Shown: positions 18,615-22,430 of the stretch, one piece after another
How the letters are laid out: each line of letters begins with the position of its first letter
Position numbering within the stretch: position 1 is the first letter of the stretch
Assembly: GCA_026770585.1 (NCBI GenBank)
Contig: MU646621.1
Location: 258,683-281,112, forward strand
Direction of reading: 5' to 3'
DNA length: 22,430 nucleotides
Origin: Baffinella frigidus
Taxonomy: Eukaryota; Cryptophyceae; Cryptomonadales; Baffinellaceae
Position numbers and translations under genes: made by a program
The notes under the pieces: model-generated
Databases searched by the model: none
Seen by the model: only the letters and a program-made list of their open reading frames with translations
What the model was told of the DNA's origin: nothing

Positions 18615-18932
18615 CTTGTACCACTTATCCCCCGTCTGGATATGCTTGAGCTGGTGCCACTTGAGCGGCGCCGCCCCGGCACCCGACGCGCCTCCTCCTG
18701 ACGCCCCCCCTGACGCTCCTCCTGACGCTCCTCCAGCTGCCGCGCCGCCGACTCCTGACGCACCGGGGGCTGACGCGCCCGCGGGTGCGTTGGGGGCGAG
18801 GCGCGTTGGGGACGCGGTGCGCGACGAGGACGGGGGGCGAGTTGGGGACCCGCCCCGAGACGAGTCGAGTAAGGCGCGCAGCCGTGCGATCTCGGCGTCT
18901 TTGGATGAACTGTCGTCTTGCACTGCGCGGAT
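18615..18932 (-). CDS. 318-bp exon with coiled-coil start, Ser/Pro and Gly/Ala linker, GDKWYK end
   Basis: Minus strand: CTCTCCCCTCTACCCCGGCAG is a textbook acceptor (pyrimidine tract), then 106 codons, then GTGAAAGCC as donor. Order of the protein: IRAVQDDSSSKDAEIARLRA (coiled coil, residues 1-24), a Ser/Pro/Arg-rich linker with GGSPTRPPSSSRTASPTRLA (about 28-50), an Ala/Gly-rich low-complexity tract with ASGG repeats (about 51-83), and PLKWHQLKHIQTGDKWYK (about 89-106). Phase 0. This is the largest confident exon in the window. The linker resembles disordered tails of cytoskeletal proteins (inference only). A second copy of its acceptor region lies at 19293-19330. Confidence 0.7.
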
Positions 18933-19179
18933 CTGCCGGGGTAGAGGGGAGAGCGTTCCAGGGTAAGTGTAAGCCGCGGAATTCTCCCAGACAAACGAAC
19001 ATGTCTCTGGCAAATCCACAATGTTTCTCCGACCGAAAATTATTTCCCTCAAGAATTCAAAGCCCGTCAAGGCCTCTCCAAAACCGTCGCCAGATCCATG
19101 GCAATCCCGCAATTTTTCTGTATGGTTGAGGGCCAGCTAGGACATTTGGGAGGCCTGGGAATTTAGGGCAGCCTACAAA

Positions 19180-19296
19180 TAGCTCGGTCCCAGTCTGATT
19201 TGGGGTCACCAATTTGGTGAGACCGGGCAGCTTTTCGCTTGAAAGCTATCGGATTTGTACCGCACACCCAAACTGTCAACTTGAGAATGGTCGGCC
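19180..19296 (-). repeat. Dispersed repeat R, inverted copy
   Basis: TAGCTCGGTCCCAGTCTGAT, TCACCAATTTGGTGAGACCG, GGATTTGTACCGCACACCCA and ACTGTCAACTTGAGAATGGT are the reverse complement of the R unit at 11334-11448. It lies between the 318-bp exon and upstream exons, so is probably intronic. ACCAATTTGGT is a perfect 11-bp palindrome. Confidence 0.7.
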
Positions 19297-19447
19297 AACA
19301 GTGCGCGGATCTGCTGGTGGGAGCGTTCCAGAGTCGGGGAGCCCTCATCTCAGGGAACGCGTTGGGGTGACGAGTCAGTGTTGGATGGAGGCTGCTGGCG
19401 GGTCACAGGGTTGCAGACGGGCGAGAGGGTGCGTGGTGAGAGAGCGC

Positions 19448-19552
19448 ACGCGCCTGCGCTAAGGCGCCTGTAGCTTGCGCCTCCGCCATGCTGGCCTTGC
19501 CTTCCATCATCACAACCGTGTTTGCCAGCTCATCCCTCTCCGCCGCCACGAC
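19448..19552 (-). CDS. Coiled-coil exon VVAAERDELANTVVMMEGKA...
   Basis: Minus strand: GAGGCGTCGCTGGCAG as acceptor, then VVAAERDELANTVVMMEGKA continuing SMAEAQATGALAQARALS. The Ala/Glu heptad pattern is typical of coiled coils. The 3' border is uncertain: no GT lies exactly at a codon edge, and GTGCGC inside the CAGGCGCGTGCGCTC stretch is one option. Confidence 0.5.
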
Positions 19553-19741
19553 CTGCCAGCGACGCCTCTGTCAGACCTGCACCACCCAAATGGCCCACGC
19601 CACGAGCACTCGGGGAGCATCCCACCTCCAGCCTTCACAGTGAGAGGAGGGCTCGCTGGGTAGAGAGTGCAAAACTACTTTGATAAATCCACGCGATCAC
19701 GGTTCCTTCCTCGGGCACGCTGGCCGTGGCTTGCAGCGCAC

Positions 19742-19803
19742 CTCGAGCATCTGCGCAGCGTCCTCGTACTTTTCCTGCCAACTCTCCTCCATCTTGCCCA
19801 AGG
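19742..19803 (-). CDS. Exon LGKMEESWQEKYEDAAQMLE
   Basis: Minus strand: GGGGCACCGCAG as acceptor, then two bases of a split codon, LGKMEESWQEKYEDAAQMLE, then GTGCGCTGC as donor. It is 62 bp, the only good exon here not divisible by three. The K.EESWQEKY pattern recalls the coiled coil after kinesin motor domains, but I cannot confirm that from 20 residues. It precedes the 19448-19552 exon on the same strand. Confidence 0.5.
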
Positions 19804-20041
19804 CTGCGGTGCCCCGCCCCGCCCCAGCCGCAACGGATCCGAAAAATATTTTCAATTTTGCGACACCCCACGCCAGACGCCTCGAGGCAACCCGACGCCT
19901 GACGTCGTTGACTTAAGTATTCAAGGGATTTTTCCTGAATGATGTCAAAAGTGGATGTTTCGAGGCCTCTGGCGTGGCCAACTTTGTGGGGGCCACGAGT
20001 CGAACGACCCAAAGCCCTTCTTTTCTGGGCCACGCGAGAAA
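19804..20041. other. Mixed stretch between divergent coding pieces
   Basis: It includes GAAAAATATTTTC, GACGTCGTTGAC and a near-palindrome ATTCAAGGGATTTTTCCTGA + AT at about 19919-19940. It lies between minus-strand exons (to the left) and the plus-strand signal-peptide frame, so it could hold a bidirectional promoter. No defined motif proves this. Confidence 0.35.
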
Positions 20042-20179
20042 ATGGCGCGCCTCCTCCTCATCCTCCTCCTCGCCATCGCCAACGTTCCGGCCGATGCCTT
20101 CCTGGAGCTCCCGTTCATGCAGGGGCTCAAGTCGTTTGGCACCACGGTAGTGCATCCCTCGGGAAGCACCATCGGATAA
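20042..20179 (+). CDS. Small ORF with signal peptide (45 aa) or first exon of a targeted protein
   Basis: GAAAATGG is a good eukaryotic start context. The protein begins MARLLLILLLAIANVPADAF and continues LELPFMQGLKSFGTTVVHPS + GSTIG before TAA. Residues 4-13 are a strong hydrophobic core, and a signal-peptidase site is likely around PADA followed by F. A phenylalanine just after the cut is known from bipartite plastid pre-sequences of algae with secondary plastids, so a plastid leader is a possibility, not a finding. A donor-like GTAGTG at 20147 may splice it to a later exon, for instance the open frame after TTCAGCAG at 20200 (AAEWAERTFPAPLWREEHAR). It is on the plus strand, opposite to the modules to the left. 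Confidence 0.55.
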   Translation: MARLLLILLLAIANVPADAFLELPFMQGLKSFGTTVVHPSGSTIG

Positions 20180-20317
20180 CAGCATCTGGGATTCAGCAGG
20201 CTGCGGAGTGGGCGGAGAGGACCTTTCCTGCACCACTTTGGAGGGAGGAACACGCGAGGAGGCGGCACGCGACCGCAATGCTGACGACCGCACGCTGCGA
20301 GCCGCTGGAGGGTCTCG

Positions 20318-20370
20318 GGCTTAGGGTTCAGGGTTCAGGGACCTTAGTTCAGGGTTTAGGGTTTAGGGTG
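20318..20370 (+). repeat. Last TTTAGGG-polarity spacer
   Basis: GGGCTTAGGGTTCAGGGTTC and AGTTCAGGGTTTAGGGTTTA are the rightmost telomere-like units in plus G-rich orientation. The next ones, from 20775, are in the opposite orientation. Confidence 0.8.
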
Positions 20371-20380
20371 GAGCGCATAC

Positions 20381-20655
20381 CGTGGTCTCTCGCTCTCTCG
20401 CTCTCTCGCACACACCGACGGCGCGGGAAAGGGGAAAGACCATCTGCCATCCTCACTCTCCAGGGGGGAAATGCACCCGCTGCCCTGCTGCCTTTCCACG
20501 GAAAGAACCCCCCCCTGCGGGATCCGTAACCCTTATAGACCCCGCACAGGTGCACAAGCAGGGCCTGCTCGGCAGTGGGATCACGCGGCTGCGGTCGACG
20601 CTCACTGGGGACGCCTCCGCAACCAAGGCGAGCGAGGGAGAGAGAGGGAGGGAGG

Positions 20656-20705
<50 letters not shown>

Positions 20706-20745
20706 CGCACCCACCTACCCACCCACCCACACAGAGACCTTTATT
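20381..20745. repeat. (GA)n microsatellite unit with CACCC tail, second copy
   Basis: CTCTCGCTCTCTCGCTCTCT at 20388-20409 faces (GAGA)n at 20638-20702, followed by CACCTACCCACCCACCCACA + CAGAGACCTTTATTAATA, the same tail as at 15868-15930. Between the two purine/pyrimidine runs lies about 220 bp of unassigned GC-rich sequence. Long frames here are low complexity. Confidence 0.8.
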
Positions 20746-20774
20746 AATACGCTCACAGGGGACCAAGGCGAGTC

Positions 20775-20828
20775 CTGAACCCTGAACCCTAAACCCTCAA
20801 CCCTAAATCCTCAACCCCAAACAATAAA
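20775..20828 (-). repeat. First CCCTAAA-polarity spacer
   Basis: CTGAACCCTGAACCCTAAAC + CCTCAACCCTAAATCCTCAA on the plus strand. It marks the flip of telomere-like polarity relative to 20318-20370. Confidence 0.9.
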
Positions 20829-20830
20829 AC

Positions 20831-20938
20831 ATAGCTCGGTCTCAGTCTATTTGGGCGATTTGGTGAGCCCGGGGTATGTTCCGCTCCAAAGTTGACGATT
20901 TTGTACCGCACACCCAGCATGTCAACTTGAGGATAGTC
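20831..20938 (-). repeat. Dispersed repeat R, inverted copy 2
   Basis: TAGCTCGGTCTCAGTCTATT, GGGCGATTTGGTGAGCCCGG, CGCTCCAAAGTTGACGATTT and TACCGCACACCCAGCATGTC + AACTTGAGGATAG. This is the best-preserved R copy together with 11334-11448. Confidence 0.75.
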
Positions 20939-21140
20939 TTTCAGGAGGGGTCCTCCTCGAGCAAGGCGAGTCATGCCGAGGACATCTAGCTCTGCCTCAG
21001 TTAATCCGGCCTCGTCATTCAGCACTTTTAGATCAGGACTCCGTACAAACACCCCAGTCCACACAGCATCTAAACGTAATTAACGAAGAGCCCATATTAA
21101 ATGAGGCAGAGCTGGGACCTGTTTCACAATATCATGCAAA
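20939..21140. other. Unassigned stretch
   Basis: A minus-strand frame of 91 codons begins here (MWTGVFVRSPDLKVLNDEAG) and runs into repeat R, so it is doubtful although its first 55 codons look ordinary (VLNDEAGLTEAELDVLGMTR). Pieces of the region recur rearranged at 15133-15195. Confidence 0.35.
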
Positions 21141-21288
21141 AAGCTAACGCCAGCGAGGTACTTAGAGCCTACGGATTGCCTACGGTAGGAGCCCTCCTCC
21201 TACGACTTTTAAAGTCCTTATTGTTTTAAAAGTCGTAGACGGAGGGGGGTTTCCTACCGTATCCTAAGGGGTCCGCTGGCGTTAGCTT
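21141..21288. mobile_element. Foldback with AAGCTAACGCCAGCG ends
   Basis: Perfect 15-bp ends AAGCTAACGCCAGCG and the inverse. Inner arms CCTACGGTAGGAGCCCTCCT + CCTACGACTTTTAAA pair with TTTAAAAGTCGTAGACGGAG + GGGGGTTTCCTACCGTA. The loop is about 12 bases. Outside, ATTAAAT/ATGCAAA-type bases pair weakly. No transposase. Confidence 0.8.
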
Positions 21289-21396
21289 CTGGCATTAAAT
21301 AGGACGAAAACGAAGTACACCAGACTGGCGTCGTACGTGGAAATCTTTCCCCGATTTTTGGCACCCATAAAGTCAAGCGTGGACTGAGTAAAACTG

Positions 21397-21569
21397 CCAC
21401 GCAAGAGTGTAGGGCAGAGTGGCCTGCAGGAGAAATAGCCAGATCTGGCTATGTTCAAATGTTCATAAGTCAACATTCTCCCCAGAGAAAAATCGAAATT
21501 TCGGGAAGTTGATACAAAGTCCGTGTGAACTGACTTGTTTTCCCAGGTCTGTGTTACACTCTTGCGTGG
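21397..21569. mobile_element. Foldback-ended 173-bp element, CCACGCAAGAGTGTA
   Basis: Perfect 15-bp terminal inverted repeats CCACGCAAGAGTGTA. The interior contains the palindrome AGCCAGATCTGGCT (21437-21450). A minus-strand frame of 99 codons (MASPPRKSVTQTWENKSVHT...) spans it without a known domain and is probably fortuitous. Confidence 0.65.
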
Positions 21570-21608
21570 TGGGCTCGCCATAAAGGCATCTTAGTTACCC
21601 TTTTGTAC

Positions 21609-21675
21609 TGGACTTTCTGCTCCAAACGTGTTGTCTAGAGAGCCCAGTTTTACCCAGGCAGAGCAAGAAAGTCCA
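21609..21675. repeat. Stem-loop TGGACTTTCTGCTC / GAGCAAGAAAGTCCA
   Basis: 14-15-bp arms with one extra base, 38-base loop. It could be a small foldback element. From 21676 to 21812 I see no feature. Confidence 0.65.
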
Positions 21676-21812
21676 CTTTTTCGGCGTTGGTTCTCCAATG
21701 TACATGGCGTCCGTTTCGGCCTTAACGCCGGAAGCTCACGTAAGGGAGGAACTTAAGTCGGCTTCTAGCAATGGACTTGGAGCTCCAAACAAATTCATTT
21801 TTTTCCCCTTCA

Positions 21813-21935
21813 CACCCTAAACCCTAAACCCTAAACCCTCAACCTCACACCCTAAACCCTAAACCCTAAACCCTAAACCCTAAACCCTAAACCCTAAACC
21901 CTGAACCCTAACCTCCAAACCCTACGCCCCGACCC
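21813..21935 (-). repeat. Telomere-like array in CCCTAAA polarity
   Basis: Runs of CCCTAAA with CTCAACC, CTGAACC and CTCCAAACC variants; the cleanest part is about 21850-21900. On the plus strand it ends in GACCCCCAAAGATCAG, which serves as an acceptor-like edge for the next module. Confidence 0.95.
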
Positions 21936-21946
21936 CCAAAGATCAG

Positions 21947-21962
21947 GCGAGTAAGCTCAACC
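21947..21962 (+). pseudogene. Scrap of the ASKLTGNWKKVKE module
   Basis: GCGAGTAAGCTCAACC after CCCAAAGATCAG repeats the acceptor and first four codons of the exon at 22030-22068, then dissolves into CCCTCAACCCTGAACC spacer. Confidence 0.55.
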
Positions 21963-22029
21963 TCGCACCCTCAACCCTGAACCCTGAACCCTAACCTCCA
22001 AAACCTCAACCCCGACCCCCAAAGAGCAG

Positions 22030-22068
22030 GCGAGCAAGCTCACGGGGAACTGGAAGAAGGTCAAGGAG
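22030..22068 (+). CDS. 39-bp plus-strand exon ASKLTGNWKKVKE
   Basis: Plus strand: GACCCCCAAAGAGCAG as acceptor, 13 codons ASKLTGNWKKVKE, then GTGAATCTCC as donor. Phase 0 and 39 bp, like modules on the minus strand further left. Its surrounding spacers read CCCTAAA on the same strand, keeping the rule of C-rich sense-strand introns. Basic and helical; not recognised. Confidence 0.6.
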
Positions 22069-22196
22069 GTGAATCTCCTACCCCCACTTTTGAGCAACGC
22101 TCTTTGGGAAATCCCTAGACCCTAATCCCTAAACCCTAAATTCAAACCCGAAACTCGAAACCCTTAACTCTAAAACCAAGCCCCTAAACCCTACAG

Positions 22197-22223
22197 GTGA
22201 ACCAGGAGGAGGCAATGCTTCAG
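22197..22223 (+). CDS. Exon-like start VNQEEAMLQ
   Basis: CCCCTAAACCCTACAG is a spacer-derived acceptor, followed by VNQEEAMLQ. The right border is unclear because no GT follows CAG at 22223. It may extend as PGLTLLTH before a stop. Confidence 0.4.
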
Positions 22224-22239
22224 CCCGGCCTCACTCTAC

Positions 22240-22323
22240 TAACTCACTAAACCCCAGACCCTAACCTGGTTCTGGTTTAGGGTCTAAAACCTAAACCCCT
22301 AAACCCCGAACCCTACTCTTTTC
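22240..22323 (-). repeat. Degenerate telomere-like spacer with a small inversion
   Basis: CTAACCTGGTTCTGGTTTAG + GGTCTAAAACC shows a local switch from C-rich to G-rich and back, forming a short inverted repeat. Other units are CCCTAAA and CCCCGAA variants. Confidence 0.7.
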
Positions 22324-22335
22324 TGGCAACGAACC

Positions 22336-22430
22336 CCCTAAACCCTAAACCCTAAACCCTAAACCCTAAACCCTAAACCCTAAACCCTAAACCCTAAACC
22401 CTAAACCCTAAACCCTAAACCCTAAACCCT
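22336..22430 (-). repeat. Perfect terminal CCCTAAA array (about 13.6 units)
   Basis: 95 bp of error-free CCCTAAA run to the window edge. It is the only perfect array of this length in the window. It is preceded by TTCTGGCAACGAA, the outer end of the ACTACAC element family. A natural telomere at a right-hand end should read TTTAGGG on the plus strand, so this array faces the wrong way for a chromosome terminus here. Confidence 0.95.

Noticed and set aside
18611-19129. Competing frames over the 318-bp exon (136 and 125 codons minus, 116 and 114 codons plus)
   Set aside because: Only one frame agrees with both the pyrimidine-tract acceptor and the GTGAAA donor and yields a structured coiled-coil start.
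19742-19803. Kinesin stalk assignment for LGKMEESWQEKYEDAAQML
   Set aside because: Twenty coiled-coil residues are too few. No motor-domain motif is present in the window.
20349-20785. Frames of 67-121 codons on both strands over the (GA)n block
   Set aside because: Low-complexity translation of GAGAGA and CACCC runs; no motif and no splice support.

Overview
This window looks like subtelomeric or otherwise telomere-repeat-rich nuclear DNA of a eukaryote. It carries thousands of bases of perfect and decayed TTTAGGG / CCCTAAA repeats, microsatellites, many short terminal-inverted-repeat (foldback, MITE-like) elements, and small splice-flanked coding pieces. I see no bacterial operon, rRNA, tRNA or CRISPR. 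TTTAGGG telomeres occur in plants, many algae, dinoflagellates and some apicomplexans. Most intron 3' ends here read AG followed by G, a few donors look non-GT, and coding is one-directional over about 20 kb. Together these fit an alga or alveolate, with a dinoflagellate as one weak guess. The sequence does not settle the taxon.

Coding content. No long intact gene is visible. Instead there are many tiny exon-like modules, most starting after CAG/TAG and several ending before GT. Lengths are usually an exact multiple of three (24, 39, 45, 48, 60, 90, 108 and 318 bp) in phase 0. Peptides are rich in E, K, R, Q, A and L, as in coiled coils. Many modules recur in 2 to 6 copies. From about 0.4 to 20 kb almost all modules lie on the minus strand and the telomere-like spacers read TTTAGGG on the plus strand. 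From about 20.77 kb the repeats flip to CCCTAAA and the recognisable modules are on the plus strand. So the sense strand of the coding pieces nearly always carries C-rich CCCTAAA-type spacers.

Layout. 0-1.4 kb: foldback element, telomere-like arrays and three modules. 1.7-3.5 kb: nested foldback elements, some inside exon copies. 3.5-7.3 kb: duplicated exon families (a 90-bp and a 108-bp module) mixed with GTTGAC hairpins and a 24-bp minisatellite. 7.5-11.2 kb: tandem repeats, telomere-like spacers, modules and a repeatedly duplicated AMYTAESLKA module. 11.3-12.1 kb: a GC-rich block open in several frames. 12.0-14.0 kb: a long-unit repeat array with a TTTGGGG-type block. 13.7-17.7 kb: two families of TA-flanked palindromic elements and four copies of a peptide module that differ mostly at synonymous sites. 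17.7-19.8 kb: a 39-bp exon array, a 318-bp exon and further coiled-coil exons. 20.0-20.2 kb: a plus-strand signal-peptide ORF. 20.3-22.4 kb: polarity switch, foldbacks, plus-strand modules and a perfect terminal CCCTAAA array whose orientation is opposite to that of a natural right-hand chromosome end.

How it may fit together (inference): one or more minus-strand coiled-coil genes, or a graveyard of their pieces, grew by duplicating phase-0 exons. The introns are made of telomere-like sequence and inverted repeats, and small DNA transposons keep landing in both. Several insertions can be proven by target-site duplications or by empty sites within this window.
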